This document shows, one piece after another, positions 34,817-42,885 of a stretch of 62,316 nucleotides of DNA. Within the stretch, counting starts at the first letter, position 1, and the number at the start of each line of letters is the position of its first letter. The DNA is from Oscillospiraceae bacterium (GTDB lineage: Bacteria > Bacillota > Clostridia > Oscillospirales > QAMX01): NCBI GenBank assembly GCA_015067675.1, contig SVMB01000010.1, forward strand, positions 1 to 62,316, read 5' to 3'. Under the pieces are notes generated by a model. It worked only from the letters and a program-made list of their open reading frames with translations, had not been told where the DNA came from and made no database searches. A program made the position numbers and the translations under genes.

Positions 34817-35914
34817 ATGAATTATTATGTGTTAACAGAGCCCGACGTTTCAGAAAATTTTTGGAACAGGAAATATATTTCTGGCATGAAGGCCGGCGCA
34901 AGAGAATCCAAGGGATCTTTGATCGAAATTGATGTGGAGGACATTTGCACAATAAAGGATGAAAGTAAAAGAATTACAGTGATTATCAACGGTCGCTCTT
35001 CAGCCTGGATTGATCATAGTGTTGAGACTGTACTCAGGAACAACTGTCTTCCCGTATTGATGGCTGCGAACAATTCACAGTCAAAGCATCATGTAAGTTC
35101 CGTTGGATTTGATTTTTATGGAATCTATACATCATGGTGTGAGTATGTTTTGATACAGGGATGGCGTAATATGGCACTTCTGGGGGTTAACCGTGATACG
35201 GCGGGCGACATGTTAAAATGTGAGGCATTTATGGACTATAACAGTAGACATAATAAAGAAAACAGATATGATGTCTACTATATTGAATCTTCACTGGAAG
35301 AATGCTGCAAAAGATTTTTGGAAAAGGCAGGCGAGTATGATGCTGTCCTGTGTACAAATGATCTGATTTCCATCATTCTGGTTACTTTGATAAGAAAACA
35401 GGTAATAAACGATAATTTGCAGATTTATGCCTTCTGGGATTCGCCGCTTTCAGAATATATCCGTCCAAAGGTGAAAACAATATCCCTTGACTATGCAGAA
35501 CTTGGAAGGCAAGCAATCAAAGTGAGTTCATTTCTTGCCAAGAATCCCAATATTGCAGTTTTGTCAGTCACAGTGTGCGGACAGACAGAAATGACAGAGA
35601 GAAAAATCTGTTCGATCAAGAGCGAAAATGCCGGTGACACATTTTTGAAAGACAGACGAGCGCAGGAAATATATTCCCTGGAAAATTTGTTTTCTTCGAT
35701 AGATTCGAATGATATGCAAATAATTTGTGGAATAATCGATGGCATTTCCTATGAGCGATTGGCCGAGAAACTGTCGATTTCAATTGGTGCTATAAAATAT
35801 CGTGTAAAGAGAATGCTCACGATTGCACAGAGGAAAGACAGAAATGAATTCGTTAATTTGATTCAGGAATATTTCAGCATGGATAATGCAGCGCAATGCC
35901 TCGAAATGGTATAA
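34817..35914 (+). CDS. Transcriptional regulator: periplasmic-binding-type sensor with C-terminal HTH
   Basis: A 365-aa protein. The first 250 residues resemble the LacI/PBP1 ligand-binding fold (YISGMKAGARESKG, YDAVLCTNDLISIILV, SLDYAELGRQAIKV), but there is no N-terminal LacI helix-turn-helix. Instead, residues about 300-345 form a LuxR/sigma-4-like HTH (GISYERLAEKLSISIGAIKYRVKRML). It probably senses a sugar and controls the beta-helix gene that follows. Codon use is strongly AT-biased (AGA, ATA, TTA) compared with neighbours, indicating transfer. The order of domains is inverted relative to LacI. Confidence 0.75.
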   Translation: MNYYVLTEPDVSENFWNRKYISGMKAGARESKGSLIEIDVEDICTIKDESKRITVIINGRSSAWIDHSVETVLRNNCLPVLMAANNSQSKHHVSSVGFDFYGIYTSWCEYVLIQGWRNMALLGVNRDTAGDMLKCEAFMDYNSRHNKENRYDVYYIESSLEECCKRFLEKAGEYDAVLCTNDLISIILVTLIRKQVINDNLQIYAFWDSPLSEYIRPKVKTISLDYAELGRQAIKVSSFLAKNPNIAVLSVTVCGQTEMTERKICSIKSENAGDTFLKDRRAQEIYSLENLFSSIDSNDMQIICGIIDGISYERLAEKLSISIGAIKYRVKRMLTIAQRKDRNEFVNLIQEYFSMDNAAQCLEMV

Positions 35915-35927
35915 AGTAATTGAGAAG

Positions 35928-35966
35928 AAAAGCACGGATTATTTGTCTTGTGAATCCGTGCTTTTT
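35928..35966 (+). terminator. Terminator after the island regulator
   Basis: AAAAGCACGGATT (35928-35940) pairs perfectly with AATCCGTGCTTTT (35953-35965) across a 12-base loop. Confidence 0.85.
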
Positions 35967-35976
35967 CTTATATAAT
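35948..35976 (+). promoter_or_regulatory. Promoter of the beta-helix gene, overlapping the terminator
   Basis: TTGTGA (35948-35953) lies in the terminator loop and TATAAT (35971-35976) just past its T-run, with a 17-base spacer. About 35 bases of leader and a GGGAGG site precede ATG 36018. Confidence 0.65.
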
Positions 35977-36017
35977 TTTGGTAGTTAAGGATTCTCTTTT
36001 GAAAGGGAGGAAAAGCC

Positions 36018-37802
36018 ATGATTGTTCATGTTGGGAGCAGTAATCCGTCGGATAAAAGCGTGGATACGCCGGAACAGGCACTCGAACTTTTGCGAAATGC
36101 AGAAGGCGAAAAACGTATGATCATACACAATGGTGTGTATTACGGAACTTCCATCACATTAACAGAAGAAGACAGTGGTCTTATCATTGATGGTGACTCG
36201 CAGGGAAGGGCAGTGTTGTCAGGGGGCGTTCCTGTGAGAGAATGGTCAATAGACAGCAAAACAGGATGGTTCTATGCAGAAGTGCCAGAGCAGAAAAATG
36301 GAGAACACAATTATAGGCTGCTAATTTCTGGAAAAGGCGAATATCTTAAAAAAGCACGATATCCCCTGGAAGGAGTTCTGAAACATCGAACGGTATATAA
36401 TAAAACAAAGTGGCTGGGTTCCTGCTTTGGCGGATGGGGAAGAGAACTTCGTCGTGATGAGATCGACCGCTTTGAATACGACCCCAATGATTTTACGGAT
36501 TACTTTGATAATGAGAATGCTGAGGTACAGGTGTATCATTCGTGGAATGAGTCCTATACATGCATTGTTGATATAGATCGTGAGAACCATATGTTTTTCA
36601 TGGATCCTCCTTGCGGACATCCACCCGGATCCTTCAATAAATCGGAATATGCTGTTTATAATACCGTAGAGGGTATGGCAGAAGACGGAAGATGGTACTA
36701 CAATAAAAAGGAAAAACGAATCTATTACAGGCCTTTTGAAGGAGAAACGGTTGAAAATTTCTTTGCCATTGTCCCTGTAGTCACAACAATAATTAAACTG
36801 GAAAGCAAATGTCATAACATTACAATCAGGAATCTTGATGTCACATCTGCGACAACAGGCGTTGCAACTGAGCTTTTCTCTACAAAGGTGATGAGAGGTG
36901 CAGGAGGATTTCTGGCTATGGAGCAAAGGGCTGCAATAGAGGGAGAAAATCTGTCCGATATTCAAATTGATGGTGTAAGCGCATATTTGACTGGCGGACA
37001 TGGAGTAAAGCTTTCGGGGGAAAGAATCTTTGTACGCAATACCCGGGTCAGTCATTGCGGAGCAGGCGGAATTACAGTGCGAATCGGAACGGAAATTCCT
37101 GACAACTGTTCTGAAGAATCTTTGTCAGTGTGGCCCTGCATTGAAAATTGCCGTATCGATAATACCGGTCTGGATTATTACAGTGCCGCAGGTATTTTTA
37201 CGCAGAGCTGTATTGTGAGAAATAATTATATTGAAAGCACATCTTATTCGGGTATAGTTGCCTATGGAGATAATATCCTCATCGAAGGCAATATCGTGCT
37301 GGATCCAATGAAGAAACTTTTAGATGGTGCGGCGATATACAAGCTGCTTGACAAGAGGGGAATTATCCGTAATAACTATGTGCATCGTCGTTACGGTCAT
37401 GACGGAAGAAATCTATGTGTAGGACTTTATCTTGATGCTCCGGGTGAATGCTTCTCTGTTTACGGAAATGTTGTAAAGGGTTTTGTTCATGCTATAAATA
37501 ATCATGTCGGGCAGCCGGGCACCATGTTCTTCGATAACTATATTGAGAACGACGGCAATATCCTGATTACGATGAATCGCACAAAAGGCACTTATATGCG
37601 CAACAACGTTATTAAGGCAGCCGGGGAGATTATGATCGAAGCCGACAGGGAGGCTATAGCAGAATTTCGTGGAAATGTTATCCGTCACGGGGGAGATAAA
37701 CTGACCTACAATCAAACAAAAGAGGGCGGGTATGAGCACGAAAAGAGTTATGCATATTTGCCGGACGAGACCAACAGCATAGAAGTGATGATCCCGCGCT
37801 AA
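36018..37802 (+). CDS. Right-handed parallel beta-helix protein (putative carbohydrate-active)
   Basis: A 594-aa protein. An N-terminal cap (DTPEQALELLRNAEG then IHNGVYYGTSITLTEEDSGLIIDGD) is typical of pectate-lyase-fold and GH110-like enzymes. Repeated N-N-Y/I-E and G-N turns (CIVRNNYIEST, ILIEGNIVLDP, GIIRNNYVHRR) mark about ten coils between residues 255 and 560. No signal peptide is seen, so it would act on imported oligosaccharides. Codon use is AT-rich like the regulator before it. Enzyme class and substrate are not assignable from sequence. Confidence 0.8.
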   Translation: MIVHVGSSNPSDKSVDTPEQALELLRNAEGEKRMIIHNGVYYGTSITLTEEDSGLIIDGDSQGRAVLSGGVPVREWSIDSKTGWFYAEVPEQKNGEHNYRLLISGKGEYLKKARYPLEGVLKHRTVYNKTKWLGSCFGGWGRELRRDEIDRFEYDPNDFTDYFDNENAEVQVYHSWNESYTCIVDIDRENHMFFMDPPCGHPPGSFNKSEYAVYNTVEGMAEDGRWYYNKKEKRIYYRPFEGETVENFFAIVPVVTTIIKLESKCHNITIRNLDVTSATTGVATELFSTKVMRGAGGFLAMEQRAAIEGENLSDIQIDGVSAYLTGGHGVKLSGERIFVRNTRVSHCGAGGITVRIGTEIPDNCSEESLSVWPCIENCRIDNTGLDYYSAAGIFTQSCIVRNNYIESTSYSGIVAYGDNILIEGNIVLDPMKKLLDGAAIYKLLDKRGIIRNNYVHRRYGHDGRNLCVGLYLDAPGECFSVYGNVVKGFVHAINNHVGQPGTMFFDNYIENDGNILITMNRTKGTYMRNNVIKAAGEIMIEADREAIAEFRGNVIRHGGDKLTYNQTKEGGYEHEKSYAYLPDETNSIEVMIPR

Positions 37803-37813
37803 ATGGGCAAAAA

Positions 37814-37843
37814 CAAGCCGCCGAAGGAAACTCCGGCGGCTTG
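37814..37843 (-). terminator. Terminator of ileS
   Basis: CAAGCCGCCG (37814-37823) pairs with CGGCGGCTTG (37834-37843). On the minus strand it is followed by TTTTTG. It lies between the convergent beta-helix and ileS genes. Confidence 0.8.
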
Positions 37844-37875
37844 CGGTATCTATCGGATTATATACAATTCTTCCC

Positions 37876-40800
37876 TTACAGCTTCTCGACGCCCAGGGTC
37901 ACGGCTTCGCCGTTGATGTCCCAATCCTTGGAGAAGCCTTCCATGCCTGCAAACTGCAGCTCGTCGCAGAGAGTGGCATCGCAAAGCTCGGAGGCATACT
38001 TCTGCATGAGGGCCGCGATCTTGTCGTTGCCGGCGGCATAGATGCGGATGTGGTCGGTGACTTCGAAGCCGGCTTCCTTACGCATGGTCTGCACCTTGGA
38101 AATGACCTCGCGCAGGTTACCTTCGTCGATGAGCTCGGGAGTCAGGTTGACATCCAGGCAGACGGTCACACCGTGATCGGACACGGTGTAGTGGCCGGGC
38201 TTCTGCTCGATGGAGATGAGCAGGTCTTCCTCGGTCAGCACGACTTCGCCGCCGGGCAGATCGAAGGTCAGCTTGCCGGTCTCGTCGAGGGTAGCCTTGG
38301 CAGCAGAGCCGTCGACTTCGGTGAGAGCCTTGCGGATGTCGTTAAGCTGCTTGCCGTACTTGGGTCCGACGGTCTTGAGCTGCGGCTTGAAGCTGTAGGT
38401 CATCATGTCAGCCACGTCGTCGGTAAAGACGATGGACTTGACGTTGAGCTCTTCCTTGACGATGGCGCCGCAGTCCTCGTCGAGTTCCTTGCGGGCCTTG
38501 ACGTACATGGTGGCCAGAGGCTGACGGTTCTTGCACTTGGCGCCGTTGCGGGCCGCACGGGCAAGCTCAACGATGTCACGGACTTCGTCCATGCTGTCCT
38601 CGAGGTCCTTGTTGATGAGGGCGGCATCGGAAACGGGGTAGTCGCAGAGATGGACACTGATGGGGGCGGACTTGTCGACGCTGCAGACCAGGTTGCGATA
38701 GATGTCGTCGGCCATAAAGGGGATCATGGGAGCGGCGAGCTTGGCAGTGGTCACAAGCGCGGTGTACAGGGTCAGGTAGGCATTGATCTTGTCCTGCGGC
38801 ATGTCGGCAGCCCAGTAACGCTCACGGCTGCGGCGGACGTACCAGTTGGACAGCTCGTCGACAAAGCTCTGCAGAGCCTTGCAGGCCTCGGGGATGGCGT
38901 AGTTGGTCAGATTCTCGTCAACTTCGGCGATGCAGGAGTTCAGACGGCTGAGAACCCACTTGTCCATGACGGAGAGCTTGTCGTACTCGAGGGTGTAGGC
39001 GTTGGGATCGAAGTTGTCGATATTTGCGTAGAGGACATAGAAAGCGTAGGTGTTCCAGAGGGTGCTCAGGAACTTGCGCTGACCCTCGATGACGGCCTTG
39101 CCGTGGAAACGGTTGGGCAGCCAGGGAGCGGAGTTGGTGTAGAAGTACCAGCGGATGGCGTCGGCGCCGTAGGTGTTCAGGGCTTCCATGGGATCGACGG
39201 CGTTACCCTTACTCTTGGACATCTTCTGGCCGTTTTCATCCTGAACATGGCCCAGAACGATGACGTTCTTGTAGGGGGCCTTGTTGAAGAGCAGGGTGGA
39301 GATGGCCATGAGGCTGTAGAACCAGCCGCGGGTCTGGTCAACGGCTTCGCTGATGAACTCGGCGGGGAACTGCTGCTCGAACAGATCCTGATTCTCGAAG
39401 GGATAGTGATGCTGGGCGAAAGGCATCGCACCGGAGTCGAACCAGCAGTCGATGACTTCCGGCACGCGCGTCATCTCGCCGCCGCATTCGGGGCAGCGGA
39501 TGGTGACGTTGTCGATGAAGGGACGGTGCAGCTCGATGTCCTCGGGGCAGTTGTCGGACATTTTGCGGAGTTCGGCCTTGCTGCCGATGGCGTGACGGTG
39601 ACCGCACTTACACTCCCAGATGTTCAGAGGAGTGCCCCAGTAACGGTTACGGGAGATACCCCAGTCCTGGATGTTTTCCAGCCAGTCGCCGAAGCGGCCC
39701 TTACCGATGCTCTCAGGGATCCAGTTGACGGTGTTGTTGTTGCGGATGAGGTCGTCGCGCACGGCGGTCATGCGGATGAACCAGGACTCGCGGGCGTAGT
39801 AGATCAGGGGAGTATCGCAGCGCCAGCAGAAGGGATAGTCATGCTCAAACTTGGGCGCGTCGAAGAGCTTGCCGTCCTTATCAAGGTCAACGAGAACCTT
39901 GGGATCGGCGTCCTTGACGAACAGACCGGCGTAGGGGGTCTCTTCGGTCATGGAACCCTTGGCATCGACGAACTGCACGAAGGGCAGGTCGTAGTTGCGG
40001 CCCACACGGCTGTCGTCTTCACCGAAGGCGGGAGCAATGTGGACGATACCGGTACCGTCGCCCATGGTGACGTAGTTGTCACAGGTGACGAAGAAGCCCT
40101 TTTTCTTCTGCTGCTCGGCCTTGACTCCGGCGCAGGCGAAGAGAGGCTCGTATTCCTTGTACTCAAGGTCACGGCCCACAAAGCGCTCGAGGATTTCGTA
40201 CTCGATCTTCTTGCCGCCGAGAACGCTTTCCAGCAGATACTCGGCCATGTAGTAGGTGTAGCCGTCGGAGGCCTTCACCTTGACGTAACTTTCGTCGGGG
40301 TTGACGCACAGGGCGACGTTGGAGGGCAGGGTCCAGGGAGTGGTGGTCCAGGCCAGGAAATAGGCGTCCTCATCCTTGACCTTGAAGCGGACGACAGCGG
40401 AGCGCTCCTTGACGTTCTTGTAGCCCTGCGCAACTTCGTGGCTGGACAGGGGAGTGCCGCAGCGGGGGCAGTAGGGGACGATCTTGAAGCCCTTGTAGAG
40501 CAGGCCCTTGTCCCAGATCTGCTTGAGAGCCCACCATTCGCTCTCGATGAAGTCATCGTGATAGGTCACATAGGGATCATCCATGTCAGCCCAGAAGCCG
40601 ACGATGCCGGAGAACTCTTCCCACATACCCTTGTAGTTCCAGACGGATTCCTTGCAGCGGGCGATGAAGGGCTCCAGACCGTACTGCTCGATCTGATCCT
40701 TGCCGTCGATGCCCAGGAGCTTTTCGACTTCCAGCTCAACAGGCAGACCGTGGGTATCCCAACCGGCCTTACGGGGCACCATGTCACCCTTCATGGTGTG

Positions 40801-41013
40801 GTAGCGGGGGATCATGTCCTTGATAACACGGGTCAGGACGTGACCGATGTGAGGCTTGCCGTTGGCGGTGGGAGGACCGTCATAGAAGGTGTAGGTGGGG
40901 CCTTCGGCATTCTTGGCAAGGCTCTTGCGGAAGATGTCGTTTTCGTTCCAGAAAGCAAGCGTTTCACGCTCGCGCTCGACGAAATTCATGTTGGTCGAGA
41001 CTTTTTCGTACAT
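37876..41013 (-). CDS. ileS: Isoleucyl-tRNA synthetase
   Basis: A 1045-aa class I synthetase. The HIGH motif is GKPHIGHVL and KMSKS is KMSKSKGNAVDP. The CP1 editing domain lies between them, and the anticodon-binding domain follows. It belongs to the long, eukaryote-like IleRS branch (lacking the short bacterial C-terminal zinc end), which in bacteria is often linked to mupirocin resistance; that link is family knowledge, not shown here. Its leader contains an Ile-specific T-box. Monocistronic. Confidence 0.96.
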   Translation of the reverse strand: MYEKVSTNMNFVERERETLAFWNENDIFRKSLAKNAEGPTYTFYDGPPTANGKPHIGHVLTRVIKDMIPRYHTMKGDMVPRKAGWDTHGLPVELEVEKLLGIDGKDQIEQYGLEPFIARCKESVWNYKGMWEEFSGIVGFWADMDDPYVTYHDDFIESEWWALKQIWDKGLLYKGFKIVPYCPRCGTPLSSHEVAQGYKNVKERSAVVRFKVKDEDAYFLAWTTTPWTLPSNVALCVNPDESYVKVKASDGYTYYMAEYLLESVLGGKKIEYEILERFVGRDLEYKEYEPLFACAGVKAEQQKKKGFFVTCDNYVTMGDGTGIVHIAPAFGEDDSRVGRNYDLPFVQFVDAKGSMTEETPYAGLFVKDADPKVLVDLDKDGKLFDAPKFEHDYPFCWRCDTPLIYYARESWFIRMTAVRDDLIRNNNTVNWIPESIGKGRFGDWLENIQDWGISRNRYWGTPLNIWECKCGHRHAIGSKAELRKMSDNCPEDIELHRPFIDNVTIRCPECGGEMTRVPEVIDCWFDSGAMPFAQHHYPFENQDLFEQQFPAEFISEAVDQTRGWFYSLMAISTLLFNKAPYKNVIVLGHVQDENGQKMSKSKGNAVDPMEALNTYGADAIRWYFYTNSAPWLPNRFHGKAVIEGQRKFLSTLWNTYAFYVLYANIDNFDPNAYTLEYDKLSVMDKWVLSRLNSCIAEVDENLTNYAIPEACKALQSFVDELSNWYVRRSRERYWAADMPQDKINAYLTLYTALVTTAKLAAPMIPFMADDIYRNLVCSVDKSAPISVHLCDYPVSDAALINKDLEDSMDEVRDIVELARAARNGAKCKNRQPLATMYVKARKELDEDCGAIVKEELNVKSIVFTDDVADMMTYSFKPQLKTVGPKYGKQLNDIRKALTEVDGSAAKATLDETGKLTFDLPGGEVVLTEEDLLISIEQKPGHYTVSDHGVTVCLDVNLTPELIDEGNLREVISKVQTMRKEAGFEVTDHIRIYAAGNDKIAALMQKYASELCDATLCDELQFAGMEGFSKDWDINGEAVTLGVEKL

Positions 41014-41060
41014 AGAGGCTTCCTCCGATTCAGAATATCATGCAACAGCAAAAAAGCAAC

Positions 41061-41313
41061 AAAAAACAGTCCTCGTCCCGTCGGGACAAAGACTGTTAAA
41101 AGACTTTGTGATAACCACCCGAAGCATACAAGGATATGCCGCCCCTGTAACGCTGGGCCTGCGTCGCACCCTACTGGAAATACGTTCGGATGCGCGGCTC
41201 GTGAAGGGATCTTCGGCTCTGTCGGCTGCCTCCGGGCTTACACCGTCCCCGGCTCGCTGTGCACAGCTTTTGACAGGCTTACTGTCTTCGTCAACGCCTT
41301 TTGCTGTTCATAC
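41061..41313 (-). ncRNA. T-box riboswitch, tRNA-Ile (specifier AUC)
   Basis: On the minus strand: Stem I with specifier loop ACAGTAA / CGAAGATCC puts AUC (41210-41208) at the specifier, closed by GAAG/CTTC, with the distal-loop motif GGTGTAAGCC. The antiterminator is CGGG-TGGTTATC-ACAAAG...CTTTGT-CCCG, with UGGU (41117-41114) matching an ACCA tRNA end, as in tRNA-Ile. The competing terminator is a 16-bp stem (41065-41097) with a T-run. Uncharged tRNA-Ile should allow readthrough into ileS. Confidence 0.93.
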
Positions 41314-41319
41314 AGATAT

Positions 41320-41348
41320 ACTATACCACGCTTTGCTGTGTTTTGCAA
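41320..41348 (-). promoter_or_regulatory. Promoter of the ileS T-box transcript
   Basis: On the minus strand, TTGCAA (41348-41343), a 17-base spacer and TATAGT (41325-41320). Confidence 0.75.
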
Positions 41349-41408
41349 GTGTTATTTGTACGATTGAAGCCCAAATTCTGCAATTTCCCTGTTGACGACT
41401 GCATAAAC

Positions 41409-41437
41409 TTGCCCGCAGCGTGAAGCGCTGCGGGCAA
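41409..41437 (-). terminator. Terminator after the XRE regulator operon
   Basis: TTGCCCGCAGCG (41409-41420) pairs perfectly with CGCTGCGGGCAA (41426-41437). Only a short T-rich tail follows on the minus strand. Confidence 0.65.
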
Positions 41438-41444
41438 AGGCGTG

Positions 41445-41690
41445 TTATAGTCTGATTTTTATGTGATCCCCGTCGGCGCTCTCAATTTCTGCCAGAACCC
41501 AGTCTCGATGACAGCGTCTGTAGGCGTGCAGACATCTGAGCAGCCGGCATACCTGACTGTATGTGACGGTGATGCCGCATTGCCGAAGCCATACGGGTAC
41601 GCGCAGCGCGGTCAGGCGGTTGAAAATCAGTCCGGTCGGAAGCCACAGCGTCAGGCCGAATCGCTGTGACGGTTGTATTTTGACTTTCAT
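41445..41690 (-). CDS. Small conserved protein paired with the XRE regulator
   Basis: An 81-aa protein without a recognised named domain. Its C-terminal IESADGDHIKIRL closely resembles MTSADGDRICIYVE at the end of the XRE regulator encoded four bases upstream, and PTGLIFNRLTALRVPVWLR suggests an amphipathic or membrane-proximal segment. The shared ending suggests the two descend from one family and may interact. Rich in Arg/Trp/Leu. Function unknown. Confidence 0.65.
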   Translation of the reverse strand: MKVKIQPSQRFGLTLWLPTGLIFNRLTALRVPVWLRQCGITVTYSQVCRLLRCLHAYRRCHRDWVLAEIESADGDHIKIRL

Positions 41691-41694
41691 GGCG

Positions 41695-42195
41695 TCATTC
41701 CACGTAAATGCAGATGCGGTCGCCGTCAGCCGAGGTCATCTCGACGAGGTGCCCCACCACGCCCTGACCGATCAACGCCATGATCTGTGCCAGATCGATC
41801 TTCTGCAGGATCTCCTTGCCGGGCACCTCGGGAATCTCCATGCCGATGTCCAGCGCAACTTTCAGCAACTCCACGGGGAGGTTGACGCGGATTTTGTCTC
41901 CGCGATGGGAATCGACGATGACGCGCAGGATCATGTCCCGCAGCTCCTTGCGCTCTTCTGCCGGGACGATTTTGACACTGGGTTCATGTGCGGACTCACC
42001 GGTCAGCAGCTCATCCACGGTGACACCCAGAATACCGGCAAGCTGCGGCAGGAGGCTGATGTCGGGGCAGGTCTGGTCATTCTCCCATTTGCTCACCGCC
42101 TGCGGGCTGACGCCCAGCATCTCAGCCAGCTCGTCCTGTTTGAGTTCCTTTTGACGGCGCAGCAGGCCGATGCGTTTTCCTAAAGTGGTTTCCAT
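41695..42195 (-). CDS. XRE-family transcriptional regulator
   Basis: A 166-aa protein. Residues 5-62 form a lambda-repressor-like HTH (RRQKELKQDELAEMLGVSPQAVSKWENDQTCPD). A linker follows, then a C-terminal domain (IRVNLPVELLKVALDIG ... SADGDRICIYVE) found in clostridial regulators of this kind. The gene has its own promoter and is cotranscribed with the small protein downstream. Target unknown; autoregulation is plausible. Confidence 0.85.
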   Translation of the reverse strand: METTLGKRIGLLRRQKELKQDELAEMLGVSPQAVSKWENDQTCPDISLLPQLAGILGVTVDELLTGESAHEPSVKIVPAEERKELRDMILRVIVDSHRGDKIRVNLPVELLKVALDIGMEIPEVPGKEILQKIDLAQIMALIGQGVVGHLVEMTSADGDRICIYVE

Positions 42196-42233
42196 ATCGG
42201 GTCACTCCTTTCCTTTGGTGAGTCCATGATACC

Positions 42234-42262
42234 ATGATAACACACCCGAATGAAGCGTTCAA
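42234..42262 (-). promoter_or_regulatory. Promoter of the XRE regulator operon
   Basis: On the minus strand, TTGAAC (42262-42257), a 17-base spacer and TATCAT (42239-42234). A GGAAAGGAGTGA ribosome site precedes ATG 42195. Confidence 0.75.
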
Positions 42263-42302
42263 GAGTTGAATGAGGGGCTTTTGACACAACCAAACAGAGA
42301 AA

Positions 42303-42329
42303 AACCGCGCAACCATCGGTTGCGCGGTT
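42303..42329 (-). terminator. Terminator of the aspS/gatC-gatA-gatB-GNAT operon
   Basis: AACCGCGCAACC (42303-42314) pairs with GGTTGCGCGGTT (42318-42329) around ATC. On the minus strand a T-run (TTTTT) follows. Confidence 0.9.
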
Positions 42330-42344
42330 AAAAATGGCGGGAAA

Positions 42345-42848
42345 TTACTTTGGAATCCGCACGAAACAGCGGTCCGCAGTCTCGTGGTGGATGTAACCGC
42401 CGTTTGCAAGCATCACATGCAGGGATGCGGGGTTTTCACGGCTCACGCGCAGATAGATTTCGTCCTCCGGGATTATCCGGCGGGCTTTCTCAAGCGTCAG
42501 CCGAAGGCCTGCTTTGCCGTAACCTTTGCCGCGGTATTCTTTCTTGATCAGGTAACCGATGTGCCCGGCCCCCTCCCGCAGGGAATCGCAGAGATGATGG
42601 CGCACACGAAACTGACCAACGATCACGTCGTCGTCCCAGAGGAAGAAGAACGTCTCGGGAACGTAGCCTTCCGGGAGGCACTCGCCCTTTGCATACGCAA
42701 TCATATCCGGCAGTGCCTGAGCCTCAAACGCCTCGCGGGAAATACCTGCCCAAGGATTCGTGACGCCGTTTTCATCCGGCAGCATATCGCGCACGAACAG
42801 ATATTCCTGTTCGATATCCTCGAAGTTGGCAGCTTTTAAAACCAGCAT
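42345..42848 (-). CDS. GNAT-family N-acetyltransferase
   Basis: A 167-aa acetyltransferase. IGYLIKKEYRGKGYGKAGL is the acetyl-CoA pyrophosphate-binding motif A (R-x-x-G-x-G), and the C-terminal YLRVSRENPASLHVMLANGGYIHH is typical of the fold. The acceptor is unknown. It lies 37 bases after gatB without a visible promoter, and the only terminator comes after it. It is therefore likely the last gene of the T-box-controlled amidotransferase operon. Confidence 0.85.
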   Translation of the reverse strand: MLVLKAANFEDIEQEYLFVRDMLPDENGVTNPWAGISREAFEAQALPDMIAYAKGECLPEGYVPETFFFLWDDDVIVGQFRVRHHLCDSLREGAGHIGYLIKKEYRGKGYGKAGLRLTLEKARRIIPEDEIYLRVSRENPASLHVMLANGGYIHHETADRCFVRIPK

Positions 42849-42885
42849 AGTCGGCTGCTCCTTTCATCGGGCAAGTCCGGGGCAT

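Noticed and set aside
38050-41367. A 1105-codon open frame opposite ileS, with similar long frames opposite aspS, hisS, mutS, gatA/gatB, the FAD oxidoreductase and the M24-fold gene
   Set aside because: These mirror strongly biased GC-rich genes, have no domain motifs or ribosome sites, and the genes on the other strand carry full diagnostic motifs. They are shadows.
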